A stretch of DNA of 64,000 bases, taken from the NCBI GenBank assembly GCA_029817715.1, contig JARUPY010000468.1:428501-492500 (forward strand), given 5' to 3'. This stretch comes from Melastoma dodecandrum (Eukaryota; Streptophyta; Magnoliopsida; Myrtales; Melastomataceae). The translations under genes were made by a program, and so were the position numbers. Below, piece by piece: positions 1 through 11,480 of this stretch. How positions within the stretch are numbered: the stretch's first letter is position 1; each line of letters begins with the position of its first letter. The notes under the pieces are model-generated. The model was not told where the DNA came from. It made no database searches and saw only the letters and a list, made by a program, of their open reading frames with translations.

Positions 1-815
1 ATAAGAGAACGATTAACATAGCTGCCCTCACATATTCCCGGATACATGTCAGCCTATTCTACTACTACGGTACTACTTACTAATTCACCACGGTGGTGGC
101 CACCATTGGATATTAGCTTTAGGGCATGTAAAACCGAAATTCAACTTGTCTCGTAACTTTGAACTTACCATGCCCAAACCAAAAAAGTACCAAATGGTAT
201 AATATAAACGCGGCACAACACTTCTAAAAGTGAAAGAAACTAAACAAAGGCTAGTCCCCTGTTACTAGGAACACTCCCGAACAGTTTAACTGGTCTAGTT
301 TTCAAATCAGCTGAAACATGCAGGACACAAATTGTAAACAATACAAACAGGCCCGTCTACAATTTGCATAATCCATGCTATAACAACCACCGAATGATTC
401 GCCACATCAGTAGCCACAAACTTCCTAGGCCTAAAGGATGAGAAAACCCTAGCATCTACAATCGGATACCGCAAGAGAAACAACGCCAACAAATCTCACT
501 TCTCAGCAGCAGAACCAAATTCAAAATAGGGGAAAAAGAAACGCTGAGGCAGCAGTAAGGCGAATTCCCGAGACGAATCGAGACAGATGAACGCGAATCA
601 AGAGTCGTCAGGGAATCGAAATCCCACGCACTCCCGGGATAACCAAACACCAATTTCCTTGGGATAGCTCAAGAGAAATCGAGTCGAGGACAGCGTTATC
701 AACATCGACTACCTGAAAGGAAGCGACTGGCAGGGGAAGCGGCGAGAATCCGGAGCCGGAACGGCAGAAACGGCGAGTCTTGCGTGTGTCAGTAGGCGTG
801 AGATAGGGGGAGGGA
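1..815 (-). other. Possible 5' leader and first intron of a leftward gene
   Basis: Read on the minus strand, positions about 810 to 716 look like a plant 5' leader: C/T-rich, GC-richer than the surroundings, and ending in a CAG followed by a GTAGTC-type donor near 712-716. The stretch to the left is T-rich and intron-like, with a possible TTTCAG acceptor near 310. I see no convincing start codon or conserved protein here. If a gene exists, its coding part lies left of the window. This is an inference from composition and splice-like signals only. Confidence 0.25.
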
Positions 816-2490
816 AGATTTTGGTGATTGCGGTTTGATTAATTTTCAAAAGGAAGAACGGGGAGACTCATCCCCCCCTTGCCGCCTCACATTGGACCGG
901 GTCGGTCCGACCGAACCGTCGGTTCGATTTGATTCCGGTCTGATTATAATTTTCTGAGGAAAAAAAATAACCCGGTTATTTGAATGTCGTTCGTTCCCTA
1001 TATTTTGCACCATCAACAGAAACTAACTATGAGTAATTAGTATTTTCCAAAGATCATATTAAAGGATCAAATATTTCAAGATGAGAGATATGAAGATAGA
1101 ATATTAGCATTATAAGCTACAAGTTTTGGGATCCTGGTCTCTTCCCTTATTGATTGATCCAAGATTGTAAATTAAGCGGGCCAGTCTAGCTTTTCCAGTG
1201 GTTATCTCATATTTATAAAGGTGGATTGCAAGCTAAACTCACGATGTCGTTTAAAGAAGGACTTAAATGTGATGGTTTCTTGTCGATGCACGAGTTTCTA
1301 TGTTGGTTTTCGCTTGACGCGTTGTTTCGCTGAGATGAGAACCTGGCTTTGCGCGTTGTTGCCTCCGGTTGATACAAGGGTCTAGCTATTGGTTCACCCA
1401 GTTCCTTCTATAACACCGGGGGACTCAATGAGTTAGTCTGTTCAATATTATGGTGGATGTAAGTCATTCTGATGGCATCCGGAAGTCATAACTGAAGATA
1501 AGGAGTATGCAAAGTGGACAATATGAGAATTTTACCAAATAAAATCATTTTTGAGGATATAGAAGTCCTATTAAACTGGGTCTGAACTCTGAACTACTTT
1601 CTGTTCACTTCATTCTCTAGCTTTGTTTTTTCATCTGGAGTGTGCTAGTATGGTAGATTTCTGTTGAAATAATGTGTTGTTACCCATTTATGGTCTCAAT
1701 CGTTTGCAAGTAATTTCGGGGTTAACCGGGTGCTTTAACCACTAAGGTGAGTGCCTCACCTGGCGGCTCACGCCTTAGGCGATAGGGGGATTGTTGCCTT
1801 AGTGGTGGTGCCTTAGCATCTTAACTACAATGATATTGTCATGTCCTCTATTTCAGCTTGATGGCTGAATGTCTTGATTTCATAAGAGTATGTTGGCACA
1901 AAAGAGGGCGGTGAAGCTGTTGCATTGGTTTCAAGGACCAGCGAGGGGCCAGGATTGGCCTGCATTCTGGTTCGCATGCAGGAGGGCGAAGCCCTTGGGG
2001 CTCCTCGTCCACGAACAGTAGGAATGCCCAAGAAGTGAGGCTGAGATGATGAAAAAGCTGGTCAAGGAAAAGCCTACATAGGGACATGGAGTCGATCGAC
2101 AGCTGGGCTAATAACCATGACGCTAGTGATGGCGCTACCGTCAAGACATTGGTCGCCAGTATGAGTTAAAAAAGCTTGCCTAATTGATATAAGAAACGTT
2201 CATATGATTCAGAAAGGAAAGGATATGCCACCACCTAGAAGGGGAATTCCTACCGCTTGTGATGAACCATGGGAAAGAATCCAACCGTGCAGTCATGGTT
2301 GAACTATATTCCAGTTACGACGATATTGAGAACAAGGCATCTTGGGAAGTTGTTTACTTATGTTTGAAATATAAACTCGCCGGTATCACCGAGTACTTGC
2401 TCCGATTTTGTTATGTTCCCATTCCGACATCATTTGAATTAAAAGATTCGGAGTTAAGACGAGCTTAAAGACGACCTCGATCAAAATATA
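816..2490. other. Intergenic spacer with scattered repeat fragments
   Basis: No convincing gene. The stretch around 1331-1365 (GATGAGAACCTGGC and following bases) recurs at 6762-6796, and the CTTTAACC..CTAAGGTGAGTGCC string near 1731-1757 recurs at about 6801-6822, so pieces of this region were copied or scrambled to the far side of the LTR element. The short ORFs at 1825-2144 on the minus strand and 2259-2468 on the plus strand have no recognisable domain. Confidence 0.4.
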
Positions 2491-2495
2491 AATAC

Positions 2496-3902
2496 TGTTG
2501 GTATAGAATTGCACTAAGAAGGGGGGTTGAAATTAGTGCCGTAAGAGTTATGACACTTTTTTCGTTCACGGAAGCGTGGTTCTGTCAGGTCACAGAGACT
2601 GGATCTGATGAACAAATTCTCAGTTCTGAGATGAATTATTTTATGTGTAAGACACAAAGATTTATAGTGGTTTGGCAAATAATGCCTACGTCCACTCTCC
2701 CAGCTCTCACCTCAAGTAGGGCGTATTCACTATGATTGGAATGTGGGACTTTATAAATGCACACTTTTGTCAGAAATGTGACTAACAAGTTGCACGAAAT
2801 CACGTGTCTAACACAACCTGCATGCAACGTGTCTGACTCCGGCTTCTCACTGAGCCCGTGGCTTGATGGCTACCACCTGCCAAACGTGGCTTAACGGTTA
2901 CAACCTGCCTTTGCACACAACCTGTGTGACTAACAACCTGAACAAAACAAGATTAGCAACTACAGCACCAACAGTTTGCAGTTACAGAAGACGTTATCTG
3001 TCAGCGGTGATCGGCTCGGTGAATGCACAACGGACGCTCTCAGCTTTTGCAAAGGTGAAGGCACAAGGATTCTGGTAAGCTTTTTGGTAGAACGACCCTT
3101 GGAATCATTGCTTCACTCTTGCTTATAAGCTTGTCCGTAGAACGAAGTGTCCCAATCAATCCCAACGGCTAGTTGATCAACTTGCGATAATCTTCGTGAT
3201 CTAATCCTGTGAAAAAACTTCCAAAAGCATAAAGCATTTCCCTTAGTCACGTCAGATAATAATAAAACAAAATGATCGCTCAACAAGAGATAATGTCTTC
3301 TGCTCGGGAGCTGTTTTCTACGACAGCAGAACGAGCACTCTTCCTTATACGAATTTGGCATTGGGATTATAAGTTTCCATAATATGAAAACATTCCCTTC
3401 GTAGAATTATTCTCACCATATAGGGAGATCTTAACTTGATAAGATTGTTGCCAAACATATGATCACGTTAGTTAAGGAAATAAATCTTTCCAAATAAGTC
3501 AAGGTTCAAAGATGAACCTAGACGTGATTCCAATAAGGATGTATGAGATAAATATCTCACGTGCTCGCATATAGGACAATCTCCAATAAGAAAATCGTCA
3601 CTCACAGAAATATCATTTTGTAAACCATAGCAAGTAATCCAGTAAGGAGAGTTATAGCAACTGTGACACAGATGCTCATCTCTAACAGAGATAGTGGACT
3701 CGATAATAGATCTTATTCTCAGAATACCATTTTTGATGGCTAGATCATTTCCCCCATTGAAATACTCCACATAAATCTTTTACGTATTGTACGGATAAAA
3801 GAGATCAGCTTCTACACCCGAAGACCTGTTTTTCTGTACACTTAAATAGCACATTAGCAATACATAACCTTTGTCATCATCAAAACCAGATTATATTAAC
3901 AA
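2496..3902 (-). repeat. Complete LTR (3' LTR of the element)
   Basis: This block of about 1.4 kb starts with TG and ends with CA. It carries the GGGGGGTTGAAATTAG stretch typical of Sirevirus LTRs near its left end and ATCATCAAAACC near its right end. Its right-hand 378 bases match the truncated LTR at 6048-6425. The small ORFs inside it at 2550, 2863 and 3113 are not genes. Confidence 0.7.
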
Positions 3903-4585
3903 TCTCCCCCTTTTTGATTCTGTCAAAACCATGCTCATCTGGAGAATAATAATTAAAGAGTTTTAACGGTCTTACAGATTTCCTTATTGCGAGGTGGTTG
4001 ACATAGAAGCTACTTTCTGTAGTAACTCCCCCTAAATCCAAGCGGATTAATTTCGATCGAAATTATTGCTAGCTCAGACCCGTGATTAGTTCGGAGACGA
4101 ACTTTCGAGATTAGTTTAATGTTCATTAACCTAATCGTTTAGAGCATTTATATGATTTGATCAAATCCGCGCTCATGATTGCAATAGCATGCATTATGGA
4201 CAGAAGTACTATTCTGTCATTGCTCCCCCTGAGCAGGTGAGTAGTTCTAAGATGAACTTTTAATCAAAGTTCAGAACATCACACAGAAGTAATATTCTGA
4301 CCCGAATATGAGCAGAGACGATTCTCTAACTCCCCCTGAGTTTAAGCAGTTTTGCTCAAACCCAAGTTGTTCTCAACCAAAAGTTATGGCAAGGAATTTC
4401 TCAAAGCAGAAAATAATTCCGCTGAGACCTGTATTACACTGAAGAAATCTCCTCAGCGTCTTCACGACCTACAAACAGAGAAACACATGACAAAAAGAAA
4501 AAAAATGCAGAGTCTGTTCCTAAGTCTCACAGAACACCTGTCCTAAAACTAAAAATTCTCCAGGGAGCTACTTCTCCCCCTTTTT
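3903..4585 (-). other. Cluster of polypurine-tract-like motifs
   Basis: On the plus strand TCCCCCT or TCCCCCTTTTT occurs at about 3904, 4026, 4221, 4331 and 4574. Read on the element's own strand these are five AGGGGGAG-type polypurine tracts between the coding remnant and the 3' LTR. Repeated polypurine tracts next to the 3' LTR are a known trait of Sireviruses. The tract directly at the LTR border (3903-3916) is the likely functional primer. Confidence 0.6.
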
Positions 4586-4884
4586 GCATCATCAAAGAAA
4601 GCATATATCATAAAACCAAAAACATGTCATCAAACAAGTGTCAATCAAGCCACACAAACAAGCAGGGAATTTAAAAGAGTGAGCTTTGAGACAACTGATC
4701 CAGGGTTTTCAGTTTTTCAGAAACCATATTCTGAGGGGACCGGTCAGTCACTTTCTTCTGCAGAAGGAGAGGAGGGTGTAACATCCTTGCCCCTAATATA
4801 GGCCGCGAGATCAGCAAGATCTACCAGCAGATTTGTAATCCGTGTTTTGATCTCCTTTTGCGGAGCGATATCTACCAGCAAAAT

Positions 4885-5352
4885 CTACCAGCACTTATCC
4901 AATTTGCGTAACTCTTTCGAATTAGCAGAAGTGGATGCCTCAGAAGCATGCTTCTTCCGCTTGCTGGTGTCAGCCCGAGTCTTATGCTTGGAAGGTGCAG
5001 CTACTCTTTTCCCTTTGGAGGAGGATGGCTCATCCTTACTCCTCTTTGGAACCCATTCTGACTCTGTAAAAACAAAGCCCATGTGATCAAGTGTCGTACC
5101 GTCAAAAGGCTCGACATGGATGGTGTCCTCAACACTCCTGGGAGTCGTATCACAGGAATAGATCTGCAAGAGCTTCATGATCACATGACCGTAGGGTAGT
5201 CCTCTATCAGGCAGAGTCGCACTTCTCTCCATGTGCTCAAAGACGATCGATCCGAGGTTAACAGGAAATCCCTCCAGCAGATGCACCATCATGATGGCGT
5301 CCTTCGTAATGATACTGCCTGTGCTCCCAATACGGGGGTAGATGCAGTACAT
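4885..5352 (-). pseudogene. Retrotransposon gag-like / plant-transposon protein remnant
   Basis: This open frame of 155 codons on the minus strand begins near MYCIYPRIGS and contains MVHLLEGFPVNLGS followed by a basic, serine-rich tail (SSSKGKR, SKRKKHASEAS). It resembles the N-terminal part of the gag-like proteins carried by Sirevirus-type Copia elements. A weaker copy of the same block (MVHL..PVDL..HM) occurs at about 23.5-24.0 kb on the same strand. A further frame at 5756-6253 minus, running from the truncated LTR into a proline/glutamate-rich stretch, may be an upstream piece of the same protein. No catalytic domains follow, so I treat it as a remnant. Confidence 0.5.
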
Positions 5353-6047
5353 AATAGCACGGTGGAGAATGCGTAGCTCTAGAGGCAGCTTGGTGCTCTC
5401 CAGGTATACGCTGGACTTGGTTGGCCTTTCGGCCCCTGTTATCCTTCTTTACACCGATGATTTGGAGATCTCCATGAGCTGGAGCTAAGAGTGGTATCTT
5501 GCACTGAAGGCCCGTCATACATCAAGTAGAGAGAAAACATAGATGTTCCCTTCAATCACCACCTTTATGTACTTGATCAGATTGTTCACCTTGTGGAAGG
5601 TGATGTGGCTATAGAATTCTCTAACCAAAGAGGCAGAGACAGGGCTTCTATGCTCACAGAAGTTAACCAGGGAGAGCTAGTAGGAGACTCGGAAAAATCT
5701 AACACAGCCTGGATTTCCTCAGCAGAAACGATATCCCCAATTTTAGGAGTAAAGGTCAGAGTAGTACTCTTCGCTTTTTGTTCTCCTTCTGCGGTGCCTC
5801 AGATGGGCATTTCTGTGCCTTTCCTTTCTCCTGTACCGTGACCACGGGAGGGTTCACAGCCTGGTCCTCGACATTAGACGAAGTTGGGGCCAACTTCTGT
5901 GTTGGAGGAGGAGGAGGCAGAGTCTCATTGTAGGGCACGATAACCAGGGGTGGAGACTCAAGAGGAGGGCTTTCGCGCGGAGGGATAGGGACCTCTTCCT
6001 CAGCTTGTCCTTGTGAAGAAATCACCATGTCTTCAATTTCTGGCTCA

Positions 6048-6425
6048 GATTCCAATAAGGATGTATGAGATAAATATCTCACGTGCTTGCATATAGGACA
6101 ATCTCCAATAAGAAAATCGTCACTCACAGAAATACCATTCTGTAAACCATAGCAAGTACTCCAGTAAGGAGAGTTATAGCAACTGTGACACAGATGCTCA
6201 TCTCTGTAACAGAGATAGTGGACTCGATTGTAGATCTTGTCCTCAGAACACAATTTCTGATGGCTAGATCAATTTCCCTATTGAAGTACTCCACATAATT
6301 CTTTTACGAATTGTACGGATAACAGAGACCGGCTTCTACACCCGAAGACCTGTTCTTCTGTACACTTAAATAGCACATTAGCAATATATAACCTTTGTCA
6401 TCATCAAAACCAGATTATATCAACA
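6048..6425 (-). repeat. Truncated second LTR
   Basis: This is a near-identical direct repeat of 3525-3902 with about ten visible differences. It ends in ATCAACA and the AATAC target duplication on its outer side. The inner side stops abruptly at GATTCC (6048) and passes straight into internal sequence, so about 1 kb of this LTR is missing. Confidence 0.7.
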
Positions 6426-6508
6426 AATACCCCTCTCGCGCTCCCCATCTATCACTCATCCCATCTTCGACTCCCCTATTTACAACATTCCAAGCACATC
6501 TTTTGACA

Positions 6509-6712
6509 ATGGCGAAGGATCTTGGAGGGCTGACCGGTGTTCGTGAACTATAGGAGATGCTTCATGGCCGCATGTACAAGGATGAGGCTGAGAGGGCGAG
6601 GCGTTTCGGGATATTCAAGAGTAATGTCGAGTTCATCCAGTCGTTCAACAGGAACGGGGACACGTCCTACAGTCTGGGCATCAGTAAGTTCGGCGACATG
6701 ACCGTCGAGATA
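6509..6712 (+). pseudogene. Cysteine protease (papain family) prodomain fragment
   Basis: Translation from the ATG at 6509 gives an inhibitor I29-type propeptide. The ERFNIN spacing is complete in the stretch ERARRFGIFKSNVEFI...N, followed by a LGISKFGDMT block that matches the usual LGxNxFxDxT. A TAG stop at codon 15 (after VREL) interrupts it, no signal peptide is seen, and similarity stops near 6712. The catalytic Cys and His regions are absent from the following kilobase. Its closest relatives by eye are SAG12-like senescence proteases. The C-terminal piece is at 7908-8081. Confidence 0.65.
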
Positions 6713-7252
6713 TTTAGCATTGGTTCACCTATCTAAAATAGTCAATCTCAGTAAGTTCGCCGAGATGAGAACCTGGCATTGCGCGTTGTTGCCTCGGTGC
6801 TTTAACCTCTAAGGTGAGTGCCATGATGATAACCGGGTGAGTATCTTGAACTATAGGGAAAATATATTTATTTAATTTGATAGCCGTGGTGAGGTGAGAT
6901 ATTTATTTAATTTGATATACATGTAAATTATTTATTTATAAGTTGATATTTTGAAGTATAGGGGAAATATATTTGTCTACATTTTTATGAATCTTGTATG
7001 GATCAGGAAGACACGTATATATTAGACTATATTTAGATGAAACTTTGGAAAAAGGCGAACTTACATTAGTGAAGAAATTACACGTATACAAGTATTTGCA
7101 TGTCTTTCCTTAATCTGATTAATATGGAAACAATATTGAAGAAACATATGTTTGAAGTCGGAAATGTTTATTTCTGTTAAGAAATTATATGAACCAAAAC
7201 CTTTTGATCTCACGCACGAAAGAACTTCCCAAGAATTAGCATTCAGCCTCCT

Positions 7253-7262
7253 CTATATAAAG
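7253..7262 (+). promoter_or_regulatory. TATA-like box
   Basis: CTATATAAAG lies in an AT-rich context, followed about 30 bases later by leader-like sequence. It may be the relic promoter of a lost gene. The short frames downstream (7152-7469) include a hydrophobic stretch ending at 7449 but have no start codon in that frame, so I do not call a gene. Confidence 0.25.
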
Positions 7263-7907
7263 ACGAAGGCACTGCGATCACTTCCCATCTTATTCAAGCA
7301 CAGCGGAGCTGCCATCCATCCACACGCCACATGCCGGAGATGTCGAATCCGGATGCGGGATCGGTGTGGTTATTTTGGTATGGCCCGTCATCATAATGCT
7401 GGTGATCGCGGGCGTGGTCGCCATCGTTCTACTGCATCACAAGTTTTAGCCTTCATGTTTTGCGACTAGGAGAAATAAGTGGGCATGCGCCCAGATTGTA
7501 AGAAATAATGGATTCTCTTACACTAGTATTTCTTTAAAGTTTGTTTTTTTTTTCTCTGGATTCAATTTGCATCGTAGAAGCGACAATCGAAATTTGAACT
7601 GGTTTGTCGGGTCGTTCTCGGGATATTCTGCGATAGAACTCTTTCTCTTTTTGGAGAGAAGAAACCAAAAGGAAAAGAAACATTCTGCATACCCCGAAGA
7701 TATTGCACCATCCAAAAATTCAATGGGTGAGATTAAGATTAAGATTAAGGGTAATTAAGCTATGCCAAATATAATAAAACCCAACTTGAAGATTGTGTCA
7801 TCCCCTTAAATAATCAATAATAAGATTAGGCCCATTTTCAATTTTTGTTGATATCTCAGCTCGTCGGAGTTCACGTTTTACTCGGGGGGTTTTCTCCGGA
7901 CCCTCCG

Positions 7908-8081
7908 GTACCGATCTGGATCATGGGGTCACAGTTGTCCGATGGGACCAAATACTGGTTGGTGAAGAACTCATGGGGGCAATCTTGGGGAGAGGGCGGA
8001 TACATCAGGATGAAGAGGGATGTGGCTGCCGCGGAAGGACTATGTGACATCGCCATGAAAGCTTCATATCCCACGGCGTAA
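7908..8081 (+). pseudogene. Cysteine protease (papain family) C-terminal fragment
   Basis: The frame reads [20 protein letters not shown] and then [21 protein letters not shown] before TAA at 8079-8081. This is the conserved C-terminal block of plant papain-like proteases, with the active-site Asn in KNSWG. Homology begins abruptly near 7930. The upstream His block (LNHxVxxVGYG) is not there and is replaced by unrelated sequence. Together with the prodomain piece 1.2 kb upstream it forms a gutted gene lacking the catalytic core. Confidence 0.7.
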
Positions 8082-11000
8082 CTCGATGGATTTGCGAATT
8101 CAATTATGTTTCTCCGATGGGCCCTACGTCATATGTAAAACCATTGAGGGTGTTTAAATGTTTTCAAGCTAACGAAGAATGTCTAAAACAACTGGCCATG
8201 CCCATGGAAACAGAAAGAGTCCTACAAAACATTCCTTCGATAATAACCAACATTGGGTGAAAAGTGGCAAGTGTCTTGGATTCCTTCGTTTAAGGAGTTC
8301 TCGGGTTAAGATATTGTCATGTCCATCCGTAACATTGCAGGTCAGCTGACTCTCACCTCTGTGACGCCCATTTGACTGATATTTCGGCAGGTCAACGACG
8401 TCGTTGACCGACATGATCGCTTGTCCGAGGAGCCATAATGGCCCCATTGACCTCATTTTCATTCCAAAACTCCATACACACCTTCTTTGATAATCTAAGC
8501 ATCATTTAGGGCAGTCCATGATGTATAATTCCAATTGTCATGGCAGCGAGAATTTATAAGAAAATGAAAATGAATAATCTCTTACATTCATTTAAAGTTT
8601 TCATTTTCTATAATCTAGTATAATTCTCTTACACTAGAATTCATTGAAAAACATACATTTGTTAAATGGTGGACATGCTTACAAGTCTCACACTTACATG
8701 ATTTTCCTAATAAAAGTTAGTAAGGTTTTAATTCAATTTTATAAAAAAAATTAGTACTTTTAGTGTTAATCACATTTTATTTTCTTGACCACTTTAATCA
8801 AACTAACTTTAAATTGCATGAAATTACGAGATTAGTTTTAATTAAAAATTAACTAGAAATTAACTTTAAAATTTATTAAAATCCAAGAAAATGGAAAAGC
8901 TACATAAGTTGAAGCTAAGCCCATATAAATGGACTCGGGCCTTCAATTTCATTAGTGAAATGGCCAAGGTATAATCCTAAGTCCATTCTATATTCAAGAT
9001 CATTTAAGTGAAAACTTTCAATGTTTATCATCATGCATCATCATAAACTATTTCCCTCCATTCCTAACAAACTAAGGAAGAATGAACATGGATTATTTTC
9101 AACTAAAAGTGAATTCTAATTAATTGGAGTATAAAACGAATTTGTGCACATCTGAAATAGCGAGTCACGCGAAGTTCATCTGAATTGGCAAACGAGTAAT
9201 TTAACGCTCATCTACCTTTCTCCAGTTGTTTGAAGTTCATCGTAGATGATCTGGGGTGTCCGATCGTGCACAGCATTCATCTGATGATTATTCAACCCTT
9301 CTATGGTGTCCTTAGATAGATAGAGAGACCTTTAGTATAAATTTATTTAAAGTAGGTGAGGTAGCAAGGAGTGATGTTCTAAAACAAGGTTAACCAGAAA
9401 AATATTTACCGAAATAAGGTAACAACTCTAAAAATTAGTCAAATAATATCCCTAAATAGGGGTTAGAAATACCGAGTTCGTTCCTTAAAGAACAGTGTGT
9501 TTTTAACAATGAGTTCGCCTCTGAAAAATGTGTTTCAAACACCCAGTTGCCAATATTTCACAAGTAAACTCTTCTAAAATACCAATTTCTCAATTTTCCA
9601 CGGATGCACTCGTTTACAACGAGCGATGAATTTTAAAATTTATTACTTTATTTCGTGAAGTATCTTTTCGATCAATTTTATTTCGGAACAAACATCGAGC
9701 AGCTAAGATGAGGTTAATTATCCACATAAATATTGTAAATCGTCCCACAAGAAATAAATTTTCCATCTTAGATCGAGGAAATCTTTAAATTATAGAAAAT
9801 GAATGTATTTATGTTATCTCGTTTTTTTCCAATAAAGAGACGTAGAAAAGTAACTTCCCATTTCCTCTGTCCCGTTAAGACAAATCATAAAAAAAAAAAA
9901 AAAAACTAAGAAGAAGAAGAAGAAGAAGAAGAAGAAATGTTTCCGAGTATTCAAAAAAAAATATGAAAAATAAAAAAGTTTCAACTCCTTTGAATAATCT
10001 CCTTCCCATGCATGCATGCATGCGCACACGTTTTAGGGGGGCAACGCGATTTTAATGTCCAAATGAACTGAATCAAACCCGCATAACGAGCAAGTTGTCC
10101 AATGAAGACAACATTTTAGGAGTCCACTCTTTCCGGCTGTTTCCCCTCTCCGGCCATGTCGACACATTCTTTCGTGGACCAAAATCGATCGGGGATAGGA
10201 ACGTTTCAGGAGACGGAACGAATGGGCGAGGGTGACGAAAACGACCACGCCGACTTCAATCTCATAATCACCTCTTCCTCTTTGTCAAAACGTCTGACTA
10301 CAATTATCCGCCACAATAATTTAACCTTTAAGATTTTTCTTTTTTATTGTTTAAAATTTTCTTGTCCGTCGTTATCGTGATCGTTTGTTTCTTCACACGA
10401 TAAAGACAAGAAAAATATAGCAGCCGTAGGTTAGAGCTGACTTAACTAATAAAAAGAAGAAGAAGAAGAAGAAGAAGATTTGGGGGGGGGGAGAAGACAA
10501 CAAGGGGAAAGTTGGTCGGATGCATCTTGACCAATTACGTCGGTGTTTCCGCCAAATCAGCCGGATCATGCCTTCGTCTTTAATTTACCAGCCTCAACTT
10601 TATGGTGGTGGGCCCTACTTTTTCTTAACATTTTTTATTATTAAATATTATTTTATTTTCATTACCGAATTCTTCTCCTCCTCCATCGCCATCGCCAAAT
10701 CTCGTTACGAATATATATCAATAAATATTGAACCCACGACCGCATTCGAATATGATTCAAAAATGTCAAAAAAAAAACAAATTCTCATTCTACCAAGATT
10801 CTCGTCTCAAAAAGGTTTTAAAAATTTGTATACAGTGTTTCTTAAGGGTGAGCAACGAACCGGTACTGTAGGGTCGGTATCAAGACCGGTTCTCAAATTG
10901 ACCGGGTTGTATCTAGATTCTATATTTTTTAGAACATGTAGTATTAAGTATGGTAACGAGTTCTTACATTGGATTCAACTCGAAGAACCAGTAACCTGAC

Positions 11001-11244
11001 GTATTTATAAATTAATTCTGATATATAAATTATAATTTATAATAATCGATGTTAAATTTTCCTTAATTTTCCTCGAACCTAACGTTAATTTCCATCTCAA
11101 AAGCGCTAAAAACCCAGTGTCAATGGTAGGACTTGGTATGTTCATTGTGATGCACTTCTTTTTTTCTTGGCACAAAACTTTCCAACTCTCTCACCTAAAC
11201 TACTTGGAGTGGATTGAGTCAATCACCGTAACGGGTCTTTGGAA
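8082..11244. other. AT-rich intergenic spacer with microsatellites
   Basis: No gene recognised. It holds an A-run followed by (AAG)n at 9908-9936, CATGCATG repeats at about 10009-10023, a second (AAG)n at 10454-10478 and a G-run at 10482-10491. The ORFs at 8169, 10156 and 10520 have no domain I recognise and are composition-driven. Confidence 0.5.
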
Positions 11245-11480
11245 ATGAATTATCATATAAAAGATCCTTCAAGTTTGCGTTAAATTAAATTACACGTTAA
11301 ATAATTGTGTGGCACAATTGGAGATGGAAATCGACACCGGTTCGGGAACCGAAACCAAAATCAGAACCGACGTGGTATGTTCTAGGGTGGTTCTTTAATT
11401 CACATGGTATGTTTTAGGTTCTAAAAATAAGAAACCAGACATTATAGTGTAGGTTTCGGGTTTCATGTTCAGAACTTAAC
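11245..11480 (+). repeat. Dispersed repeat, copy 1 (partner at 40136-40370)
   Basis: The stretch from ATTATCATATAAAA through the CCGGTTCGGGAACCG region to CATTATAG..TAGG is clearly similar, in the same orientation, to 40136-40370. The paired CCGGTTC/GAACCG words recall the subterminal parts of non-autonomous hAT elements, but I find no defined ends. Confidence 0.45.

Larger units (their letters stand above)
2496..6425 (-). mobile_element. Sirevirus-like Copia LTR element, internally deleted
   Basis: The outer ends are TGTTGG at 2496 and ATCAACA ending at 6425, and both are flanked by the same 5-bp sequence AATAC (2491-2495 and 6426-6430), a target-site duplication. The last about 375 bases of each end are near-identical direct repeats (3525-3902 and 6048-6425). 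Next to the left LTR is an AAAAAGGGGGAGA polypurine tract read on the minus strand, so the element points left and its 3' LTR is the complete one. The internal part is only about 2.1 kb and lacks protease, integrase, reverse transcriptase and RNase H, so it cannot be autonomous. Lineage is inferred from the multiple polypurine-like motifs and the LTR style. Confidence 0.75.

Noticed and set aside
9814..10029. 71-codon ORF with poly-Phe
   Set aside because: It is a translation of an A-run and (AAG)n microsatellite on the opposite strand.
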